From positions 209,226 to 273,225 of the forward strand of contig DATGZN010000036.1 of the NCBI GenBank assembly GCA_035297145.1: 64,000 bases of DNA, in the 5' to 3' direction. Source of the stretch: QHXW01 sp035297145 (lineage in GTDB: Bacteria; Acidobacteriota; Terriglobia; Bryobacterales; Bryobacteraceae). A model generated the notes under the pieces. The model saw only the letters and a program-made list of their open reading frames with translations. It ran no database searches and had not been told where the DNA came from. A program made the translations under genes and the position numbers. Positions 48,038 to 57,597 of the stretch are shown one piece after another. The stretch's first letter is position 1. The number at the start of each line of letters is the position of its first letter.

Positions 48038-49750
48038 ATGACCACCCCGCTAACAGAGAAGCTGCGCGCGATGATCTCCCAGCAACATTGGGAGCAGGCT
48101 CTGGGGGTGTTGCGGCCGCTCGACCCCGCGGATGCCGCGCGCCTGCTGATGGACATCCCTTTTGAAGAGCAGCAAGAGCTGTTCCGCAGGCTCCCGTTTG
48201 ATTTCGCGGCCAGGCTCGCGGCTGTCTTGCCCTATTACCACACCTACGTTCTCCTGCATTCGCGCCCTGGGCCGGAAATGAATGCGATCGTCGAACAGAT
48301 GAATCCGGGCGAGCGCCTGCAGTTCTTCGACGAACTGCCCGAGGAGGCCTGGCAGCGCCTGATGGACGAGCTTTCCGGGCAGCAGCCGGCGGAGAGCGTG
48401 GCCGAGGTGATAGAGCACGCGGCTCCACCGGCTGAGCCGATCATCCAGGCACGGCAAGTGGAAAAGCGTTTCGAGCGACCCGATGGCGGCGAAGTGCAAG
48501 TCATCGCGCCGACCGATCTGTCGGTAGAACCCGGCGCCATCATCGCGTTGCTCGGCCCTTCCGGTTCGGGAAAGTCCACGCTCTTACGCATGCTAACCGG
48601 ACTTGCTGCGCCCTCGAGCGGCGAGGTTCTGTGGCACGGCAAGCCACTGAGCGAATCCAGCCCCAACGTTGCCATTGTCTTCCAAAGTTTCGCTTTGTTT
48701 CCGTGGCTCACCGTCCTCAATAACGTGGAAGTCCCGCTGCTCGCGCGCGGCGTTGGCCGTGAGGAACGGCGCGAGCGCGCCATCCGGACGCTGGCAGCGG
48801 TGGGCCTTGAAGGTTTTGAAACCGCCTATCCCAAAGACCTTTCCGGCGGCATGAAGCAGCGCGTGGGATTCGCGCGCGCTCTGGCCGTCGAACCCGAGAT
48901 TCTCTTCATGGATGAGCCCTTCTCGGCTCTCGATGTGTTGACCGCCGAGAACCTGCGCAGCGAGCTGATGGAGCTTTGGCTGGGCAAGAAAATCCCTACC
49001 AAGAGCATTTTTATCGTCACGCACAATATCGAGGAAGCCGTCCTGCTCGCCGATCGTGTGATCGTCCTGGGCCGCAATCCGGCGCGGATCCGCGCGGATT
49101 TTCACGTTCCGTTGAAACAATACCGGGACCGGCACTCCGCCGAATTCCTTCTGTACGTCGACTACATCTACAAACTCATGACGCAGCCGGATCTCGCGGC
49201 CGCACCGCTCGCTGTCGGCCCCGCCAAGCCGGCGTATCAGATGCTTCCACACGCGCGCCTGGGCGGCATTGCCGGATTCCTCGAGCTGCTTCACGATCAC
49301 GGCGGCAGCGAGGACCTTTACCGCATCGCCGAAGAGCTGCGCATGGAAGTGGACGACCTGCTGCCGATCCTGGAAGCGACGACGCTGCTCGGTTTTGCCA
49401 AGTCGGATAAAGGCGAGGCCGAAATCACGCCGGAAGGCGAGGCCTTCGCCGAAGCCGATATGGCCACGCAGCGCCAGTTGTTCCGCGCAGCCGTGTTGGC
49501 CCATATCCCGCTGCTCCAGCAGATTCATCATGCACTGGTGAACAAGTCCGATCACAGCATGCCGCTCGAATTCTTCCGCGACATTCTGGACGAGCACTTC
49601 GCCGGCGAAGAGGTGGAGCGCCAGATGGAGACGGTCTTGAATTGGGGCCGCTCCAGCGACATCTTCACCTACGATTCCGGAACCGGCCGTCTGACGCTCG
49701 ACCAGCCCGCAGCTCCTGTCGCAGCAGGAGAGGGCGGATCCGAAAGTTGA
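48038..49750 (+). CDS. ABC transporter ATPase fused to an MgtE-N-like domain and AAA-associated domain
   Basis: 570 residues. Residues 1-115 resemble the helical MgtE N-domain (LRPLDPADAARLLMDIPFEE, then QQELFRRLPFDFAARL, and ERLQFFDELPEEAWQRLMDE). Then an NrtD/SsuB-type ATPase: Walker A GPSGSGKST (173-181), signature LSGGMKQR (268-275), Walker B ILFMDEP, H-switch His329. The last 170 residues match the AAA-associated domain found on nitrate/taurine-type ATPases. It energises the duplicated permease encoded next (TGATG overlap). Substrate, probably an anion, is unknown. Confidence 0.87.
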   Translation: MTTPLTEKLRAMISQQHWEQALGVLRPLDPADAARLLMDIPFEEQQELFRRLPFDFAARLAAVLPYYHTYVLLHSRPGPEMNAIVEQMNPGERLQFFDELPEEAWQRLMDELSGQQPAESVAEVIEHAAPPAEPIIQARQVEKRFERPDGGEVQVIAPTDLSVEPGAIIALLGPSGSGKSTLLRMLTGLAAPSSGEVLWHGKPLSESSPNVAIVFQSFALFPWLTVLNNVEVPLLARGVGREERRERAIRTLAAVGLEGFETAYPKDLSGGMKQRVGFARALAVEPEILFMDEPFSALDVLTAENLRSELMELWLGKKIPTKSIFIVTHNIEEAVLLADRVIVLGRNPARIRADFHVPLKQYRDRHSAEFLLYVDYIYKLMTQPDLAAAPLAVGPAKPAYQMLPHARLGGIAGFLELLHDHGGSEDLYRIAEELRMEVDDLLPILEATTLLGFAKSDKGEAEITPEGEAFAEADMATQRQLFRAAVLAHIPLLQQIHHALVNKSDHSMPLEFFRDILDEHFAGEEVERQMETVLNWGRSSDIFTYDSGTGRLTLDQPAAPVAAGEGGSES

Positions 49751-51501
49751 TGGCGGCGCAGCCTGCAAGAGCGGCGTGGGGCGCGCTGCCCTGGGGCACC
49801 CTCCCAACCAGGTTCACGTCGTTCGTGCGCGATTTGCCCATTCTCGCCGCAATCCTGGGCCTCTTTTACGGCCTTCTGTCGCTGGCGCACTACTGGTCGG
49901 GTCCGGTGGGCACGCATGCTGATATTCAGCTCGACCCGGCCGTGTTGCCGAAATATGCTCTGTTCTCAGTTGCCCGCATCGCCATCGCCTACTGCTTCAG
50001 CTTGGCCTTCACATTGGTCTACGCATCCATTGCCGCGCACAATGCGAAAGCGGAGCGGGTGCTGATCCCTCTTCTCGATATCTTGCAGTCCATCCCCGTC
50101 TTAAGCTTCCTTCCGCCGGTGATGATGGCGATGGTGGCGCTGTTTCCCACGAAGCAGTTGGGAATCGAGCTCGGTTCCATTCTGTTGATCTTGACAGGAC
50201 AGGTTTGGAACATGACCTTCAGCGTTTACTCGTCGCTCAAGAGCATCCCGCGCGAGATGCTGGAGGCCGCACGCATCTACCGCCTGAGCTGGTGGCAACG
50301 CTTCATTCAACTCGAGCTGCCGTATTCCGCCATCGGGTTGGTCTGGAATTCCATGATGTCAGTGGCGGGCGCATGGTACTTTCTGACGGCTTGCGAGATG
50401 TTCGTTCTGGGGAAACGCGACCTCCGCCTTCCCGGTCTCGGTTCCTATTTGCAGGCCGCTTCCGATTCCGATGACAAACGCGCGACTCTCTGCGGTCTTG
50501 CCGTCATGATCACAGTGATCGTGCTGATCGACCAACTCGTCTGGCGGCCGGTTATCGCCTGGAGTGAAAAGTTCAAATTCGAACAGGTGGAAGCCGCCCA
50601 GACGCCGCGCTCGCCGATTCTCGATCTACTCCGGCGGTCGCAAGTGGTGTCGCATGTGACTCGTGCCACCTGGATGCCTGTGCGCGAAGCTTTGACGCTG
50701 CATTTTGCCAGGGCGCGAGCTTCCGGCAGGCACACAAGCCAGACAAGCGAATTGAGAAGGGGACTCGCCTTTGCGGCTTCGGCTGCCGCTTTGTTGGGTA
50801 TCCTCTTTGCCGTTACGCGAATGATCGTCACGCTGGTCGCTCTGTCTCATCAAGAAATACGCAACATTCTCTGGGGTACGGGAGCAACGTTCCTTCGCGT
50901 GGAGTTTACACTGCTGGTCGCCGGACTTTGGACCGTCCCCGCCGGCGTTTTCATCGGCCTGCGCCCAAGGCTCGCGGCCTTCGTGCAGCCGGTGGCCCAA
51001 ATCGCTGCGTCGGTTCCCGCCATAGCGTTGTTCCCCATCTTAGTGCTGGTGTTAATTCGTGCTGGTGGAGGGCTAGGTGTCGCCTCTATCCTGCTCCTGC
51101 TGTTGGGCACGCAATGGTACATCCTGTTCAATGTCATAGCCGGTGCCAGCGCCATACCCACCGATCTCAAGGAAGTCTGTGACATCTACCACCTAGGCTT
51201 AGTCGAGCGGTGGCGCCGGTTGATTCTACCCGGAATCTTTCCCTACCTGATCACCGGTTTCGTCACCGCCTCGGGCGGAGCCTGGAATGCAAGTGTGGTG
51301 GCGGAGTATGTGCACTTTAAAAACCAGACGCTTTCGACCACAGGATTAGGCGCGCTGATCAGCCAGGCCACCGACAGCGGTAACATGGGCCTGTTGCTCG
51401 GAGCTACCGTGGTCATGTCGTTTGTGGTCGTCACGGTCAATCGACTGCTCTGGCGGCCGCTGTACGGGCTGGCGTCTACCAAGTACAAGCTGGAGAGCTA
51501 A
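49750..51501 (+). CDS. Duplicated ABC permease (NrtB/SsuC-like, two modules in one chain)
   Basis: 583 residues with about 12 membrane helices in two homologous halves. Each half carries an EAA-type coupling loop: EAARIYRLSWWQRFIQLELP (first) and EVCDIYHLGLVERWRRLILP (second). This is the layout of the 'duplicated permease of ABC-type anion transport'. With the preceding ATPase it forms a two-gene transporter in the inner membrane. No periplasmic binding protein gene lies nearby, so uptake may rely on a distant one or the system may work differently. Confidence 0.88.
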   Translation: MAAQPARAAWGALPWGTLPTRFTSFVRDLPILAAILGLFYGLLSLAHYWSGPVGTHADIQLDPAVLPKYALFSVARIAIAYCFSLAFTLVYASIAAHNAKAERVLIPLLDILQSIPVLSFLPPVMMAMVALFPTKQLGIELGSILLILTGQVWNMTFSVYSSLKSIPREMLEAARIYRLSWWQRFIQLELPYSAIGLVWNSMMSVAGAWYFLTACEMFVLGKRDLRLPGLGSYLQAASDSDDKRATLCGLAVMITVIVLIDQLVWRPVIAWSEKFKFEQVEAAQTPRSPILDLLRRSQVVSHVTRATWMPVREALTLHFARARASGRHTSQTSELRRGLAFAASAAALLGILFAVTRMIVTLVALSHQEIRNILWGTGATFLRVEFTLLVAGLWTVPAGVFIGLRPRLAAFVQPVAQIAASVPAIALFPILVLVLIRAGGGLGVASILLLLLGTQWYILFNVIAGASAIPTDLKEVCDIYHLGLVERWRRLILPGIFPYLITGFVTASGGAWNASVVAEYVHFKNQTLSTTGLGALISQATDSGNMGLLLGATVVMSFVVVTVNRLLWRPLYGLASTKYKLES

Positions 51502-52532
51502 GTCGCCGGATCGGTGTGTTCGCTCCGGCCCGCATAGTTACTTTCGTAGTAGTTCCGATACTCTTCTGATTTGACGCGCGCCACCCACGCCGAATTCCGC
51601 CGGTACCAATCGATGGTGTGTGCCAGCCCCTCCTCGAAGACCATTTGCGGCGACCAGCCTGTCTCCTTCGTGATTTTGGCACTGGAAAGCGCATAGCGGC
51701 GGTCGTGGCCAGGCCGGTCCTCAACATACTGGATCAACGATTCGGAAGCGCCCGTGGCTGCCAGAATTTTGCGCACGACCTCGATATTCGGCAAAGAGCG
51801 ATTGCCGCCGATGTTATAGATTTCGCCTTCTCGTCCTTTCCGGAGAACGGCATGAACGCCGCGGCAATGGTCATCCACATAAAGCCAGTCGCGTACCTGC
51901 TGTCCATCGCCGTATACCGGCAAAGGTTTCCCTTCAAAAGCATTCGAGATCATCAAAGGCAGCAGCTTTTCTGGAAACTGATAAGGTCCATAATTATTGG
52001 ATGCGCGCGTGATAATGACTGGCACCCTATAAGTGGTGAAATAAGATCGTGCCAGCAAATCTGACCCGGCCTTCGAAGCCGAGTAAGGGCTGCTCGGATT
52101 CAGCGGGAAGTTTTCATCAGCTTCAAGGGGTGAGTGCAGGCTGCCGTAAACCTCATCCGTCGACACATGTACGAATCGCGGTACCCGAAGCTGGCGTGCC
52201 GCTTCTAACAAAGTGAACGTTCCCCGCAGATTGGTGTCGAAAACCGGATCGGGCGCTAAGATACTGCGATCTACGTGTGACTCGGCGGCAAAGTGGACAA
52301 TGGCATCGGGCCGCTCTTCCGCGATGAGAGAGTGCACCAGCGGCCCATCACAGATATCGCCGCGCACGAAGCGGTAGCGGCTGTGTCCCGCGACAGATCC
52401 GAGGTTTTCCAGGTTGCCGGCGTAGGTCAGCTTGTCGAGGTTCACGATCCGCGGCGCGTCCTCGCGGTCCAGCATCAGCCGGACAAATGCTGACCCGATA
52501 AATCCTGCTCCGCCGGTGACAAGAAGTTTCAC
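51498..52532 (-). CDS. rfbB: dTDP-glucose 4,6-dehydratase
   Basis: 344 residues. The extended SDR fold is clear: TGGAGFIGSAFVRLML for NAD, HVSTDEVYGSL with the catalytic Thr/Asp/Glu, and YSASKAGSD with Tyr/Lys. NLDKLTYAGNLENL and RASNNYGPYQFPEKLLPLMI are diagnostic of RmlB. It makes dTDP-4-keto-6-deoxyglucose for rhamnose and other deoxysugars. The gene converges with the ABC permease (4-base overlap of ends) and is the last gene of the polysaccharide operon. rfbA and rfbD are not in the window. Confidence 0.95.
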   Translation of the reverse strand: MKLLVTGGAGFIGSAFVRLMLDREDAPRIVNLDKLTYAGNLENLGSVAGHSRYRFVRGDICDGPLVHSLIAEERPDAIVHFAAESHVDRSILAPDPVFDTNLRGTFTLLEAARQLRVPRFVHVSTDEVYGSLHSPLEADENFPLNPSSPYSASKAGSDLLARSYFTTYRVPVIITRASNNYGPYQFPEKLLPLMISNAFEGKPLPVYGDGQQVRDWLYVDDHCRGVHAVLRKGREGEIYNIGGNRSLPNIEVVRKILAATGASESLIQYVEDRPGHDRRYALSSAKITKETGWSPQMVFEEGLAHTIDWYRRNSAWVARVKSEEYRNYYESNYAGRSEHTDPAT

Positions 52533-52556
52533 GCGCGAACCAGGTTCAGCACGGAT

Positions 52557-53144
52557 TTACTTGTGCTGCATCTCCCAATCGTAGTGAATATGGGAATCGT
52601 TGTAGGGAATGCGGCCTTCGTCTTTGGCATCGTAGAACCGGTCGGTGAGATATACCAACATCGCTTGGTCTGGTCCGATCACCTTATAGCCGTGAGCCAC
52701 TCCGGGTGGGATGAGAATCCGCCACGGCCTGAGAACGCCAACGTAAAGGGTATTGCGCGCGCCATAAGTCGGTGAACCCATGCGGAGGTCCACTAGTGCT
52801 ACTTGGAGCGAGCCCGTGATGGGTGCCCAACAGTCGGTCTGGTGCATGTGGTAATGAAACGCTTTGATGGTGCCGGGGTAACTGAGAGCCGCTGAAATCT
52901 GCGTGGACTCTGGCGGAAAGCGAGCCGCCAGTCCGCGTCCCATGCGCTGGACTTCCAGGAAGTACCCACGATCATCCGGCCACAAAGTGACCGGCTCTAC
53001 CCGCACTGCGTCAATTAATTGAGGCGAATCGGCTTTCAAAATCACCGATCCGATCCCTTTTTCACACTCCGGCAGCACCAGGTCCAATCCGGCCGTTCGC
53101 GCGACCTTACGATCCTCCGGGATAGTTACGGTTTCGGTCGCCAT
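52557..53144 (-). CDS. dTDP-4-dehydrorhamnose 3,5-epimerase-like protein (RmlC family)
   Basis: 195 residues, a cupin of RmlC type. DDRGYFLEVQRMG, KAFHYHMHQTDCW (catalytic His region) and RILIPPGVAHGYKVIG with MLVYLTDRFYDAKDEGRIPY match the family. The usual RGLHYQ is KAFHYH here, so activity may be a 3- or 5-epimerase on another deoxysugar. It lies 24 bases upstream of rfbB on the same strand and should use its product. Confidence 0.85.
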   Translation of the reverse strand: MATETVTIPEDRKVARTAGLDLVLPECEKGIGSVILKADSPQLIDAVRVEPVTLWPDDRGYFLEVQRMGRGLAARFPPESTQISAALSYPGTIKAFHYHMHQTDCWAPITGSLQVALVDLRMGSPTYGARNTLYVGVLRPWRILIPPGVAHGYKVIGPDQAMLVYLTDRFYDAKDEGRIPYNDSHIHYDWEMQHK

Positions 53145-53189
53145 ATTACTCGCCCACCTTCGGCGTGATCGTCCAAACTGCCTAAAGAG

Positions 53190-53963
53190 TCACTTCGCAT
53201 GCTGTGGCCCTAGTGCAGGAACCTTTCGAAAGCTGGATTCCACACTGCAAAACAGATTGTATCTGATAATGTACCAGAAGGCCGCAATCCCGTCCCACGG
53301 CCCGATCTTCTTACCTTCTTCATACGTTCTACCGTAGTAGCTGATCGGAGCCTCATAAATGGAACATTTCAATTTTGCGACTTTAGCCGTGACTTCGATC
53401 TCAAAACCGAACCGTTCCGACGTTATGATCATGTTTCTGATGATGTCGCCTCGCAATGCCTTATAGCCGGTCTCGACATCAGTCAAATTGATGTTGGTGA
53501 ACAGGTTCGAAACAAAGGTCAGCGTCCGGTTCGCGAGGTAGTGATAGAAATACAACACACGCGACGTCTTCCGAACCAAAAATCGCGAACCGTAAACGAC
53601 GTCCGCATGGCCGTCAATGATCGGTTGAATCAATGCAGGAATTTCCGTCGGATCGTATTCGAGGTCGGCGTCCTGCACGATCACAATTTCGCCGGTGGTG
53701 TGCTGGAATCCTGTTTTGAGGGCTTCGGTTTTCCCCGAGTTCACCGCATGCCGGACAACTTTGACTTGTTGATACTCGGCGGACAACTGGCGCGCGATTT
53801 CCGGCGTCTGGTCTTTCGAGCAGTCGTCTACGATGACCACTTCGAGGAGTTCCGGCAGCTGAATTAGCTTCCGGACTACGGTCGCCAGAGTGTTTTCCTC
53901 ATTGTAGGCCGGAACAACGACGGAAAGATAAGGCGCTGGTTCGATGACACTCATAGGTCGCAC
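53190..53963 (-). CDS. GT2-family glycosyltransferase (polyprenyl-phosphate sugar synthase-like)
   Basis: 257 residues. YLSVVVPAYNEENTLATVV, VIVDDCSKDQTPEIA and the metal-binding VQDADLEYDP follow the DPM1-like GT2 pattern; TDVETGYKALRGDIIRNMII is typical of undecaprenyl- or dolichyl-phosphate mannose/glucose synthases. It lacks the C-terminal membrane helices of ArnC. The product might feed GT39-like enzymes such as the ones at 26.6 and 58.4 kb (inference). It sits between the Hydin-like protein and the RmlC-like gene. Confidence 0.87.
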   Translation of the reverse strand: MRPMSVIEPAPYLSVVVPAYNEENTLATVVRKLIQLPELLEVVIVDDCSKDQTPEIARQLSAEYQQVKVVRHAVNSGKTEALKTGFQHTTGEIVIVQDADLEYDPTEIPALIQPIIDGHADVVYGSRFLVRKTSRVLYFYHYLANRTLTFVSNLFTNINLTDVETGYKALRGDIIRNMIITSERFGFEIEVTAKVAKLKCSIYEAPISYYGRTYEEGKKIGPWDGIAAFWYIIRYNLFCSVESSFRKVPALGPQHAK

Positions 53964-53965
53964 CC

Positions 53966-55801
53966 CTAAAAGTTGGCTTGCACCGAATTCGAAGTCCCGG
54001 TCGAATTGGCGATCGTTGCGGTTACACCGGCGAGACTGCCAATCAGAGTCTGGCCCGTAGCCACGGTCCCGTTTAAGGTAAAGGGAACTGTCACTTGAAA
54101 CTGTCCGCCAAAAGCGACCGACGCGGTGCTGACAAACCAGGCCGTGGCGACATGGCTGAGGTCGATGTTCACTGGCGTCGCCGATATCTTGAAGCCGGCC
54201 GCGGCCGTGAACTGCACTGCTATCGTGGTCAGCGAACGTGTCGTCGTGAAGCCCACCAACGTGAGCACAAAGCTGTTGCTGGTAGTGCTGCCCACCTGCA
54301 CGGAAATGAGAGTCGGCGCCGCTCCAGCCACCGAGAATTGCAGCGTGGCCGGTGAGGCGGGCGTCAGGTTGATGCCGCCGGCTTGGGTCGCGAAAGTGGG
54401 CGTCAGCGTGATCGTACTCTCTACGGTCCCCGTTTGCAGTTGAATTTGTGGCCCTTGACCGGCGAAGATGGCCTCCGTCGTGTTGGCTGGTATGACAAAT
54501 GTTATGGTGCGCCCGCCGGTGGAAAACTGCACGGCGGGATCGACCGTTAGATCACTCGAAATCGTAATCGTAAGCGTTCCCGAGACTGCGGCCGGGTACG
54601 GTTTGGAGAGCTTCAACCCGACGCTTGGTTGAGACATGGCTGCAACATCGCCCGTGGGACCGCTGAAGGTGTAAGCCGGCAGCGCCGGAGGCGCCGTGCC
54701 TGAGCCGATCAGCCCGATGGTCGTGTTCCCCACCTGGAGAGTGCCGGTCGTAAAGCCTACCGTCGTGGGGGCGAATGTGATCGTGAAGCTGGCCTGCGCG
54801 TTGGGCGCAATGTTCACCGGCAAAGGAGGCAGTCCGGACACTGAAAAAGGACTGCTCGCCTGAACAATTCCTATGTTGAATATGTTGGCGGCAACCGTGC
54901 CCGTGTTGCTGATGGTGAACTGAGCGCTCTCTGACTGCGTCACCATCGCCGGTGTAAAGACGACCGAATCGCCCGTCCCCAGTGTCGCCGTGGTCCCCGC
55001 CATCGTGTATGCGAACGCCAGGTTGGCCCCCAGGCCGCGCCCGGTCAAAGTAAATGAATCGCTGCCAATCGCCAGACTGGCCTGCACGACAGCGGCCTGC
55101 GTGGGTGTGAACGTGATCTTGAAAGTAAAGCTCGCGTTCGGCCCAAGAGTATCTGGAAGCACCGGGGTGCCGCTGAGCGCAAAATTTTGCCCGTTCAGGA
55201 TGATCGAGCCAATCGTGGTGCTCGAATTTCCGGTATTCTCAACCGTCAAGTTTGCGCTGCTCGACTGGCCGACATTAGTGTCGGGGAGAGTGATGGCGCT
55301 GCCCGGAGTCACGGTAGCTGTCTGGCCATTTTCAGTGAGTTGATAGACCAGCTTTGCGGCGCTCAGTGTGCCCTGCAGACCGAATGTTATCTGCGCGCCC
55401 TGCTGGCCGAGACTGACTTGAATCTGGCCCGTGTCCGTGCTGGCTCCGCTGGGTTGATAGCGGATCAACACTTGAAGCGTTTGCTGCGTGTTGACCAGGA
55501 ACGGAAAAGCCGGCAGGCCTTGCAGCGAGAAAGCGCTGCCACTACTGATCGAAACGTTCTGGACTTCCGCCGGGCCGCCGGTGTTTGTGATGTTCAGCGC
55601 GGCCTGCGACACCGAGTTCAGCGGCGTGGCCGGAAATGCGATGATCCCCCCCGGCTGCACAGGCACCGTGTTCTGGTTCACGGCCAGCACATAACTGAAT
55701 GTGAAGTTACTCTGCTGTGCGAAAGACGGTACGGCCAGCGCCGCAAGCAAAACCGCGCCTCGACCGATCCGGCGGCGTATCCAACTCCATGACGGACGCA
55801 T
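53966..55801 (-). CDS. Secreted choice-of-anchor D (ASPM/SPD-2/Hydin-like) protein
   Basis: 611 residues. After a signal peptide (GAVLLAALAVPSFAQQ) come four or five Ig-like repeats with the recurring pattern 'NTGtxxxxIxxIxxxgxxFxlsglP' and FTPTxxG (for example FKITFTPTQAAVVQASLAIG and FTITFAPTTVGFTTGTLQVG). The C-terminal 200 residues are other beta modules. Such proteins are found on acidobacterial cell surfaces; function unknown. It is embedded in the polysaccharide operon, two bases before the GT2 gene. Confidence 0.82.
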   Translation of the reverse strand: MRPSWSWIRRRIGRGAVLLAALAVPSFAQQSNFTFSYVLAVNQNTVPVQPGGIIAFPATPLNSVSQAALNITNTGGPAEVQNVSISSGSAFSLQGLPAFPFLVNTQQTLQVLIRYQPSGASTDTGQIQVSLGQQGAQITFGLQGTLSAAKLVYQLTENGQTATVTPGSAITLPDTNVGQSSSANLTVENTGNSSTTIGSIILNGQNFALSGTPVLPDTLGPNASFTFKITFTPTQAAVVQASLAIGSDSFTLTGRGLGANLAFAYTMAGTTATLGTGDSVVFTPAMVTQSESAQFTISNTGTVAANIFNIGIVQASSPFSVSGLPPLPVNIAPNAQASFTITFAPTTVGFTTGTLQVGNTTIGLIGSGTAPPALPAYTFSGPTGDVAAMSQPSVGLKLSKPYPAAVSGTLTITISSDLTVDPAVQFSTGGRTITFVIPANTTEAIFAGQGPQIQLQTGTVESTITLTPTFATQAGGINLTPASPATLQFSVAGAAPTLISVQVGSTTSNSFVLTLVGFTTTRSLTTIAVQFTAAAGFKISATPVNIDLSHVATAWFVSTASVAFGGQFQVTVPFTLNGTVATGQTLIGSLAGVTATIANSTGTSNSVQANF

Positions 55802-55804
55802 GTT

Positions 55805-56482
55805 CTACGGAGGGCCCCCCACGCTAGGAGAGCCTGGAGACACGGTGATGGTGGGCGTGCTGGTGCTTCCGCCGCCGCCCCGAGTGGCCAGGACAATGCC
55901 CGCGGCCAGCCCGGCCCCGCCGGCAATGAGCCCAATCTTGAACCACTTGGAAGACCACAGGGTCTTTCGCTTCCCGGTCCTGTTCAGCACCGCGTCAGGC
56001 ACCCGCTCCGCGTTGGACATGGAAATGGTGGTCTCACCCATTTGATTGCCATAGGTTGCGGTCACGTGCACCTGGAAGCTTCCCACTTCGTTGTTGGCCG
56101 TCCACCCCGTCGCGGCGGCTTCGCCCTGCCCGTTCGTCCGCACCGTCTTCGCGCTCTTTTGGTCGGCAAATACCGCGCTCGGGCCTCGCAAGGGAAAACG
56201 AAACACCACCTCCGCACCTTCGATGGGCCTGTCTTGCAGATCGACAACCTCAACCACCAGCGGAGCCATCACTCTCCGCTCGAGATCGTTCATCTCTCCG
56301 TTTCCGGCGAGCGCAACCACCTTGAGGTTTTGCACCATCGGCAATGGTGTAACCGGCTTGGTCTCAGCGGGTGCCGGGACCGCGGGCTGCTGCGCCGTGA
56401 TACTCGAAGGCGCAGCCAGCAGAACTGCGATCAGCGGCGACAAGCACTGCTTGACTCGCAGCCTCGTACTAGGGGCTCTCAT
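55805..56482 (-). CDS. Membrane-anchored Ig-like (BIG_1-type) secreted protein
   Basis: 225 residues. A signal peptide (CLSPLIAVLLAAPSSITAQ) is followed by one invasin/intimin-like Ig domain (LVVEVVDLQDRPIEGAEVVF with VRTNGQGEAAATGWTANNEV and GSFQVHVTATYG). Near the C-terminus a membrane helix (WFKIGLIAGGAGLAAGIVLA) precedes GGGG and a Pro/Ser-rich tail. It is three bases upstream of the Hydin-like gene; the two are surely co-transcribed in the polysaccharide operon and may form a surface complex (inference). Confidence 0.78.
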   Translation of the reverse strand: MRAPSTRLRVKQCLSPLIAVLLAAPSSITAQQPAVPAPAETKPVTPLPMVQNLKVVALAGNGEMNDLERRVMAPLVVEVVDLQDRPIEGAEVVFRFPLRGPSAVFADQKSAKTVRTNGQGEAAATGWTANNEVGSFQVHVTATYGNQMGETTISMSNAERVPDAVLNRTGKRKTLWSSKWFKIGLIAGGAGLAAGIVLATRGGGGSTSTPTITVSPGSPSVGGPP

Positions 56483-56521
56483 GTTGAAGAGACAGTATAG
56501 CGTAACAGCCCGACCCAGTCT

Positions 56522-57574
56522 TCATTTTCCCTGTATTGCCAGATAGATGAACGGATTGAGCACGGAAAGCCCGATGGGTACCAATCCGGTCAGAATGGTC
56601 CTGGTATTTGACCGGGGAACGTACAGAAGGTCATTGGGTAACAATGGAAAGTCGTTCACCCTCCCCTCGTAGATACCATTCAAATTTATGGAGATCTCCG
56701 CGCGCCGGTTGGTGTCTAAGATGGGACGCAGAACGCGCACATCCGCTCGCTTGGCATCGCGGGTAAAGCCCCCGGACATCGTCAACGCCTGAGTCACGGT
56801 GAGATAGTCGCGCTCTCCCAGATCGAGGACTCCAGGGCGAAGCACCTCGCCGGCGACATATACCGGTTCTGCGCGGTCCACCGTGACGACATCGTAGGGT
56901 TGAAGGACGATGTCCTCTGCGGGATTTACGTTCTCCCGCAGGCTGGCGAAACTGATTTCGACCGTGCTGGTTTTCCTGTCGGGGTCTTCAACCGCGTTGG
57001 GGAGCGGAATAGGGCCGGATTCCAAATGCCGCCTGATCTTGATCCGCCGGCTGGCGTTTGGTTGCAGGCCGCCCACAACCGCCAGCATTTCCAACAAGGT
57101 ACGGCGGCCCCGCAGAGTCAGGATGCCCGGACGCAAAAACATGCCTTGAAAGAATACCGGCGGCTGCTGAAATTGGGTGACGGAGATGAACACCTGGGGA
57201 TTGACGAAAAACTCGTGAAGGCGATTCGTGATTTCCGTTTCGAGTCCATGCACGGTCAGCCCGGCTGCCCGGATGCGGCCGACTACCGGCAGGCTTAGGA
57301 ACCCCTCCGCATCGATCCGGAACGGCCGCTCGTTGATCTCGTCGACCCCAGGCGCCCGGATGAGAATCTGGTCATTGGCCCCTAGTGTGTAAGTGGGGCT
57401 GATATCGGCGGGCAGTTCCCCCGCCGGCTGCGCTTGGCCTGCACTCACAGCCCCTCCAGTTTGCGGGGTAGTTTGACCCGCACCCGTGCCCGGCTGCTGT
57501 GCTGATACGGAAAAACTGAGGGCCACAAAAAGCAGAGAAACGCCAGATCGGCTGCGGTTCACCATAGCAAGCAT
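56522..57574 (-). CDS. Polysaccharide export protein (Wza-like, SLBB domains)
   Basis: 350 residues. A signal peptide (SGVSLLFVALSFSVSAQQ) and a Gln/Pro-rich linker lead to the Poly_export domain (YTLGANDQILIRAPGVDEIN, then FRIDAEGFLSLPVVGRIRAA), then two SLBB domains (FFQGMFLRPGILTLRGRRTL and VYVAGEVLRPGVLDLGERDY). It should form or gate the outer-membrane channel for exopolysaccharide. The start is uncertain: ATG 57574, ATG 57565 or a GTG at 57610 overlapping the upstream NusG-like gene are all possible. No Wzc/Wzb homologue is present here. Confidence 0.85.
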   Translation of the reverse strand: MLAMVNRSRSGVSLLFVALSFSVSAQQPGTGAGQTTPQTGGAVSAGQAQPAGELPADISPTYTLGANDQILIRAPGVDEINERPFRIDAEGFLSLPVVGRIRAAGLTVHGLETEITNRLHEFFVNPQVFISVTQFQQPPVFFQGMFLRPGILTLRGRRTLLEMLAVVGGLQPNASRRIKIRRHLESGPIPLPNAVEDPDRKTSTVEISFASLRENVNPAEDIVLQPYDVVTVDRAEPVYVAGEVLRPGVLDLGERDYLTVTQALTMSGGFTRDAKRADVRVLRPILDTNRRAEISINLNGIYEGRVNDFPLLPNDLLYVPRSNTRTILTGLVPIGLSVLNPFIYLAIQGK

Positions 57575-57597
57575 GTTAGCTGTTCTCGCGCTCCCGT

